64,000 nt of DNA from Ruminococcus sp. UBA1394 (GCA_002305725.1 DBQM01000019.1:1-64000); one strand, 5' to 3'; positions 25,545-34,988 are shown, numbered from the stretch's first letter. Translations and numbers: made by a program. Notes: a model not told the origin generated them from the sequence alone.

Positions 25545-26933
25545 ATGGCAGATAAAATGTGGGCGGGAAGATTCTCAAAGGAGGTTGACGAAACAGTCAA
25601 TGCGTTCAACTCCTCTATATCCTTTGACGGAAGAATGTACCGCCATGATATACAGGGAAGCATCGCCCATGCGACTATGCTTGGTGAATGCGGAATTATT
25701 TCAAAGGACGACAGCAAGAAAATCATTGAAGGACTTAAAGGTGTTCTTGCCGATATCGAAAACGGCAGTCTTGAAATGGATATGACCGCTGAGGATATTC
25801 ATATGTTTATCGAGGCAGAGCTGACAAAGCGCCTCGGTGACGTCGGAAAAAGACTTCATACCTCACGTTCAAGAAATGACCAGGTTGCACTTGATATCCG
25901 TCTGTATCTCAGAGATGAAATTGCGGAAATAAAGGCACTGGTGCTGAAACTTGCGGACACACTCTGCGATATGGCTGAAAAGCACACAGAAACAGTAATG
26001 CCCGGATATACACATCTTCAGAGGGCACAGCCTGTTACCCTTGCACATCACCTTATGGCGTATGCACAGATGTTTTTAAGGGATTTAGGACGTCTTGGCG
26101 ATGCCGCAGGAAGAATGAATGAGTGTCCTCTCGGAAGCTGTGCGCTTGCTGGTACTACCTACAATATCGACAGGCACATGACTGCACAAGCGCTGGGCTT
26201 TGACGGACCTATGCTCAACAGTCTTGACGGAGTTTCCGACAGGGATTTCTGCGTTGAACTCGGCTGTGCAATATCCCTTATAATGACACATCTTTCAAGA
26301 TTTTCTGAGGAAATCATAATGTGGTGCTCATGGGAATTCAAGTTCATTGAGCTTGACGACGCCTATGCTACAGGCTCGTCTATCATGCCGCAGAAAAAGA
26401 ATCCGGATATTACAGAACTGATAAGAGGCAAGGCAGGAAGAGTGAACGGAAACCTTATGACGCTCCTCTCAATGCTCAAAGGTCTGCCGCTTGCATATAA
26501 TAAGGATATGCAGGAGGACAAGGAGGCAATTTTTGATTCAGTTGACAACGTCAAGCTTTGCCTTAAAACGTTCATACCAATGATTGAAACTATGAGAGTA
26601 AACGCCGATAAAATGAGAGCGGCGGCGGCAGGCGGCTTTATCAATGCTACTGACTGTGCTGACTATCTTGTAAAGCACGGTATGCCGTTCCGTGACGCTT
26701 ACAAAATCACCGGCAGACTTGTTGCTGAGTGTATCGACAAGGGTCTTACTCTTGAAACTCTCCCTCTTGAAAGTTACAGAGAACTCTCAGAGCTTTTTGG
26801 TGAGGATATTTACAAGGCAATCAGCCTTGAAACCTGCGTAGGAGAGAGAAAGTCATTCGGCGGTCCTGCGCCGGAGGCTGTAAAAGAACAGATTAAATTA
26901 ACAAGAAACCGACTTGGAGCTTATCATGAGTAA
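25545..26933 (+). CDS. argH: Argininosuccinate lyase
   Basis: 462 residues. DKMWAGRFSKEVDETVNAFN is the typical start; TSRSRNDQVALDIR and the superfamily signature GSSIMPQKKNPD (about residue 277) carry catalytic Ser and Lys. It splits argininosuccinate into arginine and fumarate. RBS AAAGGAAAAAG precedes ATG 25545. Its last 8 nt overlap the next small gene. Confidence 0.97.
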   Translation: MADKMWAGRFSKEVDETVNAFNSSISFDGRMYRHDIQGSIAHATMLGECGIISKDDSKKIIEGLKGVLADIENGSLEMDMTAEDIHMFIEAELTKRLGDVGKRLHTSRSRNDQVALDIRLYLRDEIAEIKALVLKLADTLCDMAEKHTETVMPGYTHLQRAQPVTLAHHLMAYAQMFLRDLGRLGDAAGRMNECPLGSCALAGTTYNIDRHMTAQALGFDGPMLNSLDGVSDRDFCVELGCAISLIMTHLSRFSEEIIMWCSWEFKFIELDDAYATGSSIMPQKKNPDITELIRGKAGRVNGNLMTLLSMLKGLPLAYNKDMQEDKEAIFDSVDNVKLCLKTFIPMIETMRVNADKMRAAAAGGFINATDCADYLVKHGMPFRDAYKITGRLVAECIDKGLTLETLPLESYRELSELFGEDIYKAISLETCVGERKSFGGPAPEAVKEQIKLTRNRLGAYHE

Positions 26934-27135
26934 AAAGCATCTTGTGTTTATTATAATACTGACGATTTCCGCCATGCTTTTGTGGATTCTTGGGGAAGTG
27001 CTGATAGTGGCAGTTTTCAATCTGGGCGGAAAAGCGTCAATTGGCTGGACTGTTTTTATGGTCGTTGCTACGGTTGCCATAAGCCTGTGGAAAGGCATGA
27101 AGGACGACAGCGGCAAAAACAGCAGAAAATGGTAG
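26926..27135 (+). CDS. Small two-helix membrane protein in the arg operon
   Basis: 69 residues with two hydrophobic helices (about 5-30 and 37-55) and a charged tail (KGMKDDSGKNSRKW). No family recognised. ATG 26926 overlaps the argH stop (ATGAGTAA) and has GGAG upstream, so it is a genuine coupled gene. It lies 18 nt before argC. Its presence among enzymes suggests a membrane role linked to arginine supply, but nothing proves it. Confidence 0.6.
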   Translation: MSKKHLVFIIILTISAMLLWILGEVLIVAVFNLGGKASIGWTVFMVVATVAISLWKGMKDDSGKNSRKW

Positions 27136-27153
27136 TAGGAATGGAGAAAGAAA

Positions 27154-28098
27154 ATGGCTGTAAAGGTTTATATAGACGGTCAGGAGGGCACGACCGGACT
27201 TAAAATACTGGAAAGATTCAAGGGCAGAAACGATATTGAACTGCTGAGAATCGACGAGGACAAGAGAAAGGATCTTGACGAGAGAAAGAAACTCATCAAT
27301 TCGTCTGACTTCACTTTTCTCTGCCTGCCGGACGCTGCGGCAATCGAGGCGGTGTCACTGGTTGAAAATGACCATGTAAGAATAATTGACGCCTCGACTG
27401 CCCACAGAACAAATCCGGACTGGGCATACGGTTTTCCGGAACTTTCACCGGAGCACAGGGAGAAGATACGCACATCAAAGCGTGTTGCGAATCCGGGATG
27501 CTATGCAAGCGGATTTATCTCAATTTGCTATCCGCTGGTAAAGGCTGGCGTTATGCCGCAGTATTATCCGGTTTTTGCGTATGCCACTTCCGGCTACAGC
27601 GGTGCAGGCAAAAAGGCGATTGCGGCTTATGAGAGCGACGACAAGCCGGCAGAGCTTTTAAGTCCAAGACAGTATGCGCTGAATATGAACCACAAGCATC
27701 TGCCGGAAATGCAGAAAATTTCCGGTCTTGCATACAAGCCTATGTTCAACCCTATCGTTGACAACTATTACAGCGGCATGGTGGTTTCAATACCTCTTCA
27801 GGGCAGACTTTTGCAGAAAAAGTATACGCCGGAACAGGTGAGAGAGGTTCTTTTTGAAAACTACAAGGACTCAAAGCTTATCGAGGTAAAGCCGGCAGGC
27901 AGCGAGTGTGTACCGGACGGTTTTCTCACATCAAACGGTTTAAGCGGTACTAACAAAATGGAGCTTTACGTTTTCGGCGACTCAGACCAGATGTTACTCT
28001 GCTCCAGACTTGACAACCTTGGAAAAGGTGCGTCGGGTGCGGCAGTGCAGTGCCTGAACATTATGATGGGTATTGATGAAACTACAGGGCTTGTGTAA
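27154..28098 (+). CDS. argC: N-acetyl-gamma-glutamyl-phosphate reductase (short type)
   Basis: 314 residues, the shorter ArgC class. IDGQEGTTGLKI binds NADP, and the catalytic Cys116 lies in VANPGCYASGF. It reduces acetylglutamyl phosphate to the semialdehyde. It sits between argH and argJ with 12 nt to argJ. RBS is a GGAG-like run before ATG 27154. Confidence 0.96.
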   Translation: MAVKVYIDGQEGTTGLKILERFKGRNDIELLRIDEDKRKDLDERKKLINSSDFTFLCLPDAAAIEAVSLVENDHVRIIDASTAHRTNPDWAYGFPELSPEHREKIRTSKRVANPGCYASGFISICYPLVKAGVMPQYYPVFAYATSGYSGAGKKAIAAYESDDKPAELLSPRQYALNMNHKHLPEMQKISGLAYKPMFNPIVDNYYSGMVVSIPLQGRLLQKKYTPEQVREVLFENYKDSKLIEVKPAGSECVPDGFLTSNGLSGTNKMELYVFGDSDQMLLCSRLDNLGKGASGAAVQCLNIMMGIDETTGLV

Positions 28099-28110
28099 GG
28101 GGAAACAGCT

Positions 28111-29367
28111 ATGATTAAAAAGATAGAATTTGACGGATTTAAATATATTGACGGCGGCGTGTGTGCCGCACAGGGCTTTAAGGCTAACGGTATACAGTGC
28201 GGACTGGCTCATGCCGGAGCAGCTGTTACAAATAAGAAAAACGACCTTGCCGTTATTATTGCGGACAAGGAATGCAGTGCGGCGGCGGTTTACACCTCAA
28301 ACAAGGTAAAGGGTGCGCCGGTTGCTGTCACAAAGAAGAACATTGCCGACGGAAAGGCAAGGGGCGTTGTGGTAAACTCTGTAAACGCCAACACCTGCAA
28401 TGCGGACGGTCCGGAAAAGGCACAGAAAATGTGCGAGCTTGCGGCAAAGGAATTTGGTCTTGAACCGACTGATTTTATCGTTGCGTCAACAGGCGTTATC
28501 GGTCAGCCTTTACCAATCGAACCTATAGAAAAGGCTATGCCGGAGCTTTGCAAGGGCGTTAATTATGACGGAAACGCTGCGGCAGTTGAGGCTATTATGA
28601 CAACTGATACAATGCCAAAGGAAGTTGCTGTTGAGTTTGAGATTGGCTGTAAAAAGTGTGTTATGGGCGGTATGCTCAAGGGAAGCGGTATGATTCATCC
28701 TAACATGGCGACAACCCTTTCCTTTATCACAACTGATATAGCAATCGCTCCGGAGTATCTCCAGAGGGCGCTGAGCGACGTTGTGAAAAAAACTCTCAAC
28801 ATGGTAAGCGTTGACGGTGACCAGTCCACAAACGATATGTGCTGTGTCATGGCAAACGGCATGGCGGAAAATGCTGTGATAGACAGCGAAAATGACGATT
28901 TTGACAGGTTTGAAAACGCTCTTTACGTTATCATGATGAACCTTGCAAGAATGATGGCAAGGGACGGCGAGGGCGCAACAAAGCTTATTGAGTGCGTATG
29001 TGCCGGTGCAGACGATATAAAGACTGCACAAATCGTTGCCAAATCAGTTATTACTTCCAGTCTTTTCAAGGCTGCGATTTTCGGCGAGGACGCCAACTGG
29101 GGACGTATTCTCTGCGCTGTCGGCTATGCTGACGCTGAATTTGACATAAACAGGGTTGACGTTGACCTTGCGTCTGAGGCTGGCAGAATTGCCGTTTGCA
29201 GAAACGGTGCGGGAGTGCCTTTCTCGGAGGACGAGGCTAAGAAGATTCTCATGGAAGAGGAAATAACAGTCCTTGTGACAATCGGAGACGGCGAATATTC
29301 TGCCGCAGCATGGGGCTGTGACCTGACTTATGACTATGTTAAGATAAACGGGGATTACCGTTCATAA
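28111..29367 (+). CDS. argJ: Bifunctional ornithine acetyltransferase / N-acetylglutamate synthase
   Basis: 418 residues. The autocleavage site lies in GMIHPNMATTLSF, with Thr201 expected to become the N-terminal nucleophile of the beta chain. GVNYDGNAAA and NGAGVPFSEDEA are other signatures. It moves the acetyl group from acetylornithine to glutamate, making the pathway a cycle; this fits the lack of argA and argE here. The residue after the nucleophile is Thr where Met is more common. Confidence 0.95.
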   Translation: MIKKIEFDGFKYIDGGVCAAQGFKANGIQCGLAHAGAAVTNKKNDLAVIIADKECSAAAVYTSNKVKGAPVAVTKKNIADGKARGVVVNSVNANTCNADGPEKAQKMCELAAKEFGLEPTDFIVASTGVIGQPLPIEPIEKAMPELCKGVNYDGNAAAVEAIMTTDTMPKEVAVEFEIGCKKCVMGGMLKGSGMIHPNMATTLSFITTDIAIAPEYLQRALSDVVKKTLNMVSVDGDQSTNDMCCVMANGMAENAVIDSENDDFDRFENALYVIMMNLARMMARDGEGATKLIECVCAGADDIKTAQIVAKSVITSSLFKAAIFGEDANWGRILCAVGYADAEFDINRVDVDLASEAGRIAVCRNGAGVPFSEDEAKKILMEEEITVLVTIGDGEYSAAAWGCDLTYDYVKINGDYRS

Positions 29368-29389
29368 TACGGGGAGAAAGAAAAGAAAA

Positions 29390-30253
29390 ATGGAAATATC
29401 AAACAGTACAAGGGCAAAGGTTTTAATGGACGCTCTGCCCTACATTCAGAATTACAACAACAAGATAATAGTTGTGAAGTACGGCGGAAACGCCATGACC
29501 AACGATGAACTGAAACAGGCAGTTATGAGCGATATCGTACTGCTGTCACTGGTGGGAATCAAGGTTGTTCTTGTTCACGGTGGCGGTCCGGAAATAAGCG
29601 ATATGCTCAAGCGCCTTAACATTGAAAGCAAGTTTATCAACGGTCTGAGATACACCGACAAGGATACCATTGACATTGTTAAAATGGTGCTTGCCGGAAA
29701 GGTAAACAAGGAGCTTGTGGCTCTGCTTGCTGAGCACAAGGGAAATGCCGTAGGACTTTGCGGTATTGACGGCAGAATGCTCATTGCCGAAAAGGCAGAG
29801 GGCGAAAACGGTGAGGACCTGGGCTTTGTAGGTAACATCAGGAGAGTAAACACAAAGCCGATTACAGACGCTTTAAACAACGGCTGTATTCCTGTTATTG
29901 CAACTGTTGCCTGCGGTACTGACGGTCATACATATAACGTCAATGCGGACACAGCGGCGTCAAGAATTGCGGCTGAGCTTGGTGCGGAAAACCTTATCCT
30001 TATGACTGATATCGCCGGACTGCTGAGAGATAAAGACAATCCGGATACGCTTATTCCTTTTGTGAATGTCAGCGAAGTGCCGTTTATGAAAAGACAGGGA
30101 ATTATTTCCGGCGGCATGATTCCGAAAATCGACTGCTGCGTTGAGGCTGTCAGACGAGGCGTCAAGAAAACATCAATTATTGACGGCAGAGTGCCTCACT
30201 CAATTCTCATTGAAATACTCTCCAGTGAGGGTATCGGTACACAGTTCAAATAA
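29390..30253 (+). CDS. argB: Acetylglutamate kinase
   Basis: 287 residues. IVVKYGGNAM and VLVHGGGPEIS bind phosphates and substrate; VNADTAASRIAAELGA and GGMIPKI follow. It phosphorylates N-acetylglutamate. The family has arginine-sensitive hexamers with an extended N-terminal helix; the ~20-residue start (STRAKVLMDALPYIQNYNNK) is of that kind, so feedback inhibition by arginine is likely. The stop overlaps the next start (TAATG). Confidence 0.96.
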   Translation: MEISNSTRAKVLMDALPYIQNYNNKIIVVKYGGNAMTNDELKQAVMSDIVLLSLVGIKVVLVHGGGPEISDMLKRLNIESKFINGLRYTDKDTIDIVKMVLAGKVNKELVALLAEHKGNAVGLCGIDGRMLIAEKAEGENGEDLGFVGNIRRVNTKPITDALNNGCIPVIATVACGTDGHTYNVNADTAASRIAAELGAENLILMTDIAGLLRDKDNPDTLIPFVNVSEVPFMKRQGIISGGMIPKIDCCVEAVRRGVKKTSIIDGRVPHSILIEILSSEGIGTQFK

Positions 30254-30654
30254 TGGAAAGATTTGTTTCAGCAGTACCCTTTATCTTAGGGATAATACTT
30301 ATTCTTGCCGGATTTGGCAGGACAGCTTACCGCATTAAAGGTGCGTTACATATACAGGGGACTGTGACCGATATTGCTAAAACGCCGAAAAAATATGCAA
30401 GGGTAAAAACCACGTTTGAAGCGCCGGTTGTGAAATATTCCGTTAAGGGCAATGAATACAGCGGAGTGTCACGGAAATTTTACCCCGAGGGCGTTATGAA
30501 CTTTAAAAAGGGGAAACCCATTGAAATAAGGGTAAGCAGGCGTAATCACCGCCATTTTGTACCCGAAGAAAGCGGCAGGACGCCGGAAAAACTGCTGATA
30601 GTCTGCGGAGTGTTCATGATTATTGCAAATGCGGTTATCTTATGGCGTTACTGA
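30253..30654 (+). CDS. DUF3592-like membrane protein in the arg operon
   Basis: 133 residues: a first membrane helix (about 6-25), a soluble beta-rich middle (GTVTDIAKTPKK...VKYSVKGNEYSG) and a last helix (about 112-130). The layout resembles DUF3592, a family of unknown function. It is translationally coupled to argB (TAATG) and is followed 12 nt later by argD. Confidence 0.6.
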   Translation: MERFVSAVPFILGIILILAGFGRTAYRIKGALHIQGTVTDIAKTPKKYARVKTTFEAPVVKYSVKGNEYSGVSRKFYPEGVMNFKKGKPIEIRVSRRNHRHFVPEESGRTPEKLLIVCGVFMIIANAVILWRY

Positions 30655-30666
30655 CGTCTGAAAGGA

Positions 30667-31839
30667 ATGAAAAAATTGAATACCATAGAAAAATTCAACG
30701 ATAATGTTATGCATACATACGGCAGGTATGACGTTGTTCTTGAAAAGGGCAGCGAGAGGACCTGTGTTGATGAAAACGGCAAGGAGTACATTGATTTCGG
30801 CAGCGGAATCGGTACAAACTCTCTTGGCTTCTGTGATGATGACTGGTCTGAGGCTGTGTGCAGGCAGGTGAAGTCCATTCAGCACACCTCAAACTATTAC
30901 TACACAAAGGTTCAGGCTGATTTTGCTGAAAAGCTTTGTAAGACTACCGGATACTCAAAAGTGTTTTTCGGAAATTCCGGCGCAGAAGCAAACGAATGCG
31001 CAATAAAGCTTGCAAGGAAATACAGCTTTGACAAATACGGCAAGGGCAGGCATAATATAGTAACACTGGTGAACTCCTTCCACGGCAGAACATTATGCAC
31101 ACTTGCCGCAACAGGTCAGGACGTTTTCCACAACTACTTTTTCCCGTTCCCCGAGGGTTTTGTCTATGCAAAGGCTAACGACAAGGCTGACCTTGAATCA
31201 AAGCTTGACGGAGCCTGTGCGGTCATGATGGAGTTTGTCCAGGGTGAGGGCGGTGTTAACTCCCTTGACAAGGATTTTGTGGACTTCGTTTTTGATATCT
31301 GTGCTAAAAAAGATATCCTTGTTATTGCTGATGAAGTTCAGACAGGTGTCGGAAGGACAGGAAAATTTCTGGCGTCTGAGCATTTCGGGGTACACCCTGA
31401 CATAACAACTCTTGCAAAGGGTCTTGCAGGCGGCGTCCCTGTGGGAGCTTGTCTTGCGTCTGAGAAATGCGCAGAGGTACTGACAAAGGGCACTCACGGC
31501 TCAACTTTCGGCGGAAACCCTATTGCCTGTGCAGGAGGAAACGTTGTGGCTGACAAGGTGACTGCACCGGGATTCCTTGACGAAGTTACAGCCAAGGGAA
31601 AATATTTCAGAGAAAAGCTTATGGAACTGGATGAAGTCGAAAGTGTTTCCGGAATCGGTCTTATGATAGGCATAAAGCTTAAAACCATGAATGCCGGTGA
31701 CGTTGCTGCAAAGGCGCTTGAAAAGGGTCTGCTGGTACTGACGGCAAAGGAAAAGGTAAGACTTCTTCCGCCGCTTAATATAACCTATGATGAGATTGAC
31801 AGGGGAATGGGGATACTCAAATCTATTCTGAAGGACTGA
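30667..31839 (+). CDS. argD: Acetylornithine aminotransferase
   Basis: 390 residues, class III PLP enzyme. GNSGAEANE, VIADEVQTGVGRTG and the PLP lysine in TLAKGLAGGVPVGA (about residue 250) are clear. It converts acetylglutamate semialdehyde to acetylornithine with glutamate as donor. Start ATG 30667 has GAAAGGA upstream. It lies between two uncharacterised genes in the operon. Confidence 0.94.
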   Translation: MKKLNTIEKFNDNVMHTYGRYDVVLEKGSERTCVDENGKEYIDFGSGIGTNSLGFCDDDWSEAVCRQVKSIQHTSNYYYTKVQADFAEKLCKTTGYSKVFFGNSGAEANECAIKLARKYSFDKYGKGRHNIVTLVNSFHGRTLCTLAATGQDVFHNYFFPFPEGFVYAKANDKADLESKLDGACAVMMEFVQGEGGVNSLDKDFVDFVFDICAKKDILVIADEVQTGVGRTGKFLASEHFGVHPDITTLAKGLAGGVPVGACLASEKCAEVLTKGTHGSTFGGNPIACAGGNVVADKVTAPGFLDEVTAKGKYFREKLMELDEVESVSGIGLMIGIKLKTMNAGDVAAKALEKGLLVLTAKEKVRLLPPLNITYDEIDRGMGILKSILKD

Positions 31840-31845
31840 TTATTT

Positions 31846-32307
31846 ATGGTTGATCTGAACGTAATTCCTAAGGGAAATAAATTTGTAGTGCTGGACCAGA
31901 AAGAGCGAATGATCTATAATATCAAAGCCGGTATGGGCGGCAAAACGCATCTTATCAATTCGGGCGGCTACAAGCTTTTTTACTTTACCTGTGACAAAAA
32001 AGCCAAGAAACCTGTGTTTACCGTTTATAATGATGATAAAGTTATGTTTACTGCCGAGTGTACTTCGCTGTTTCTTGAGCCGGGACTTTCAATCAGAGGA
32101 GAAAAGGCAAATCTTGATGTTGTAAGTCATGACAGGCAGGAATTTAAGATAATGAACGGCGAAAATCAGATTGGGACAGTAACCTCACAGGAAGAAAAAA
32201 AGGAAACTAAATATCTGATTGAAATAGACGAAAACTATTTTGACGACTATATCCCTCTTATTGCCGTTTTTATTGATATGTCATTCGGCAAAATAAATAA
32301 GGGATAA
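31846..32307 (+). CDS. Hypothetical protein in the arg operon (tubby/LURP-like?)
   Basis: 153 residues, soluble, mainly beta-strands (FVVLDQKERMIYNI, PVFTVYNDDKVMFTAE, QEFKIMNGENQIGTV) and a final ALIAVFIDMSF-like helix. The repeated strand-turn pattern resembles LURP-one/tubby C-terminal folds, a weak guess. It is 6 nt after argD and 16 nt before argF, so it is in the operon. Confidence 0.5.
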   Translation: MVDLNVIPKGNKFVVLDQKERMIYNIKAGMGGKTHLINSGGYKLFYFTCDKKAKKPVFTVYNDDKVMFTAECTSLFLEPGLSIRGEKANLDVVSHDRQEFKIMNGENQIGTVTSQEEKKETKYLIEIDENYFDDYIPLIAVFIDMSFGKINKG

Positions 32308-32323
32308 ACGAAAGGATGAAATT

Positions 32324-33226
32324 ATGAAGCACTTATTAAAAATGCTTGACCTCTCAAAAGAGGAAATTACTGATATTTTAAACCTTGCTGACCAGTTGAA
32401 ATACGAGCTGAAGCACGGTATTCCCCACCCGCACCTTAAAGGCAAATCTCTGGGAATGATTTTCCAGAAAGCCTCTACCCGTACCCGTGTATCATTTGAA
32501 ACAGGTATGTATCAGCTCGGAGGATATCCGCTGTTTCTGTCCGCAAGCGAACTGCAGATAGGCAGGGGAGAGCCTGTTCAGGATACTGCCCGTGTTCTTT
32601 CACGTTACATTGACGGTATCATGATTCGTACCTTTGACCAGAAAGAGGTTGAGGACTTAGCTGAATACGGCAACATTCCGATTATCAACGGTCTGACTGA
32701 CTTTTCACACCCATGTCAGGTACTTGCTGACCTTATGACTATCCGTGAATTCAAGGGCAGCTTTGACGGTCTGAAAATGTGCTATATCGGCGACGGAAAC
32801 AACATGGCAAATTCCCTTATCGTAGGCGGACTTAAAGTTGGCATGAGCGTTGCTGCTGCAACTCCTGTTGATTACCGTCCGGCTAAAGAGGTAATGGACT
32901 TTGCACAGGGTTTTGACTGCTTTACTATCACAAACGACCCGAGGGTTGCCGCAAAGGACGCTGACGTACTTCTGACAGACGTATGGGCATCTATGGGACA
33001 GGAAGGCGAAGCAGAGGAACGCCGCAAGGCATTTGTGGGATATCAGATAAACGATGATATCATGGCACTTGCAAAGTCTGACGCACTTGTTATGCACTGT
33101 CTGCCGGCACACCGTGAGGAAGAAATCACTTCAAAGGTGTTCGAGGAACACGCAAATGAAATCTTTGAAGAAGCAGAAAACCGTCTGCACGCACAGAAAG
33201 CCGTTATGGTTAAGCTTATGGGTTAA
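32324..33226 (+). CDS. argF: Ornithine carbamoyltransferase
   Basis: 300 residues. The carbamoyl-phosphate motif STRTRVSFE (about residue 50), FSHPCQVLADLMT and the ornithine loop MHCLPAHREEEIT are all present. It makes citrulline from ornithine and carbamoyl phosphate. It is the last gene of the unit. carAB, which makes carbamoyl phosphate, is not in the window. Confidence 0.96.
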   Translation: MKHLLKMLDLSKEEITDILNLADQLKYELKHGIPHPHLKGKSLGMIFQKASTRTRVSFETGMYQLGGYPLFLSASELQIGRGEPVQDTARVLSRYIDGIMIRTFDQKEVEDLAEYGNIPIINGLTDFSHPCQVLADLMTIREFKGSFDGLKMCYIGDGNNMANSLIVGGLKVGMSVAAATPVDYRPAKEVMDFAQGFDCFTITNDPRVAAKDADVLLTDVWASMGQEGEAEERRKAFVGYQINDDIMALAKSDALVMHCLPAHREEEITSKVFEEHANEIFEEAENRLHAQKAVMVKLMG

Positions 33227-33246
33227 TAAGAGTAGTATAAAAAATT

Positions 33247-33278
33247 ATCGCCAGCCTTTAAACGGGCTGGCGATTCAG
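33247..33278 (+). terminator. Terminator of the arg operon
   Basis: ATCGCCAGCC (33247-33256) pairs with GGCTGGCGAT (33265-33274), followed by TCAGTTT. Confidence 0.75.
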
Positions 33279-33286
33279 TTTATATA

Positions 33287-33365
33287 TAACGGGCGACCAA
33301 TGGTCGCCCCTACAAATAAATCCATATTTTACGTTGTTGTAGGGGCGAGCATTGCTCGCCCGAAT
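33287..33365. repeat. REP-like paired palindrome, copy 2 (inverted to copy 1)
   Basis: A reverse-complement twin of 6367-6445 with three differences in 79 bp, all in the spacer. Beyond the right end, ACTTTAAAATGAA resembles the complement of the flank of copy 1 (ACTTGAAAATGAA), so the shared segment is a little longer than the palindromes. Confidence 0.9.
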
Positions 33366-33429
33366 ACTTTAAAATGAATTTTTCTTCAATCTGTATCTTC
33401 AGCCTTAAAAAGCTGGAGATTTTAATTTA

Positions 33430-34173
33430 TCACTCTGTTGCTGACATCATTGCTTCAATCTGTTCTTTATATGCGGTGAATATCTTTTCAATATCCTCCG
33501 GTCGCTGACCGTTCTTGCCCTCATCATCTGGCTCGTTCGGCTCTCCGAAGGTTACGGAGTAAAGATAGATTACGCCGTCATAGTCATACTGGCAGCTGAC
33601 CGAAACTTCGCTGAACTTTTCAAAGCTTTCATCCGTCTGGAATTTAACGTTTACAATGCCGAAATTTCCGCTGTTGGAAAAAATGGATTTTGTGTCAAGC
33701 TCTTCTGGGTTATACTTCACACTCACCTTATACGGCATTGCCTTGTCACCGGTCTTTTCCTTTTCAACCGCTCTTTCGGCATCGGACTCAAGCAGGTCGG
33801 TCAGTATTCTCTGATACTTTTCGTTCAGTCCCTCATACTCAAAGTCCTCCCAGGCTGCGTCCTTTATATCGGGAATGTAAAAGGTTGAGGAGGAAATCAC
33901 AGTCAGCGCATTGTTTCTGTAAAATTTCAGAGTGCCACTGACGTCGTATTCCATGAATGCACAGTCGTTGCCAAGCTTTGATGCCTCAATAAGAGTGTTG
34001 GCGGAATCGGCGGTTTTGGAAATCTGAATGTAGTAGTCTTCCTCAGTTCCGTTTTCGCTGATATAGGTTTTGAAATTCTGATAGATTTTTTCATTTTCCT
34101 CGCTGTCATCACCGCAGGCGCAAAGGCTGACAGTCAGCAGAGCGGCAGTGAGCATTGAAATAATTTTTTTCAT
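33430..34173 (-). CDS. Putative lipoprotein, last gene of the rnf unit
   Basis: 247 residues with a lipoprotein signal (LLTVSLCAC, lipid Cys about residue 20), so it is likely anchored outside the membrane. The body has no family I recognise; it is acidic with alternating strands. Its ATG directly follows the rnfB stop and has a GAGGA RBS within rnfB, so it is co-translated with Rnf. It might be an assembly or sensing partner; this is a guess from position. Confidence 0.65.
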   Translation of the reverse strand: MKKIISMLTAALLTVSLCACGDDSEENEKIYQNFKTYISENGTEEDYYIQISKTADSANTLIEASKLGNDCAFMEYDVSGTLKFYRNNALTVISSSTFYIPDIKDAAWEDFEYEGLNEKYQRILTDLLESDAERAVEKEKTGDKAMPYKVSVKYNPEELDTKSIFSNSGNFGIVNVKFQTDESFEKFSEVSVSCQYDYDGVIYLYSVTFGEPNEPDDEGKNGQRPEDIEKIFTAYKEQIEAMMSATE

Positions 34174-34968
34174 TTAGAAATCCTCGCAGTTTGTTATTGC
34201 ACCGGTCGGACAGGCATCATAACACGTTCCGCAGCCGGTACATTTATTGTAATCTATAACTGCATGGAAGTCAACCACTTTTATAGCGTCGCTTAAACAT
34301 TTTTTCTCGCAGATCTTACAGCCGATACAGCCGTTTGCGCAGGACTGCTTTGTCACCTTGCCGTTGTCCTTTGAGGAGCATTTGACGTCAATGTGCTTTG
34401 CAACAGGCTTTATGGAAATAAGGCCGTTAGGACAAGCCTTTACGCACTTTCCGCAGGCACCGCATACGCCTGTTACCTCTGCAACGCCGTTTACAATTTC
34501 AATTGCGTGTTCGTCGCAGACGTTTACACAGTCGCCGTAGCCTAAGCAGCCGAATGTACAGCTTTTCTCTCCGCCGTGGAATCTTTTTGCGGCGGCACAG
34601 CTCTGAACGCCGTCAAACTCAAAGCGCTTTTTAACAGCCTCGCAGTTTCCACGGCAATGTACAACGGCAGTTTCCGGAATGACTTCCATAGCCGCAGTAC
34701 CCAGAATGGAACTTATCTTTGCGCTCACCTCTGCGCCGCCCGGCTTGCAGAGATTTGTGGGCGCATTGTTTTTTACAATGGCGTTTGCGTAGTCCGAACA
34801 GCCGGCGAATCCGCACGCACCGCAGTTTGCCTGTGGGAGAGAATCGCTTATCTGCTCTATTCTCTCGTCTGTCTTGACGTAGAAGATTTTAGATGCGGCA
34901 GTAAGGAGTATTCCGGCAGCAAGACCCAATACCGCAAATATAATAATCGGAATCAGATATGTTGGCAT
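34174..34968 (-). CDS. rnfB: Rnf complex subunit B, multi-cluster ferredoxin
   Basis: 264 residues: one N-terminal helix, an Fs-type motif NCGACGFAGCSDY with a later Cys, then four ferredoxin-like Cys groups: CLGYGDCVNVC (with a preceding C), CGACGKCVKACP, CIGCKICEKKC and CTGCGTCYDACP. It accepts electrons from reduced ferredoxin and passes them into the complex. The first ferredoxin group is atypical, with longer spacing. Confidence 0.93.
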   Translation of the reverse strand: MPTYLIPIIIFAVLGLAAGILLTAASKIFYVKTDERIEQISDSLPQANCGACGFAGCSDYANAIVKNNAPTNLCKPGGAEVSAKISSILGTAAMEVIPETAVVHCRGNCEAVKKRFEFDGVQSCAAAKRFHGGEKSCTFGCLGYGDCVNVCDEHAIEIVNGVAEVTGVCGACGKCVKACPNGLISIKPVAKHIDVKCSSKDNGKVTKQSCANGCIGCKICEKKCLSDAIKVVDFHAVIDYNKCTGCGTCYDACPTGAITNCEDF

Positions 34969-34988
34969 TTTTTATGTACTCCTTTCCG

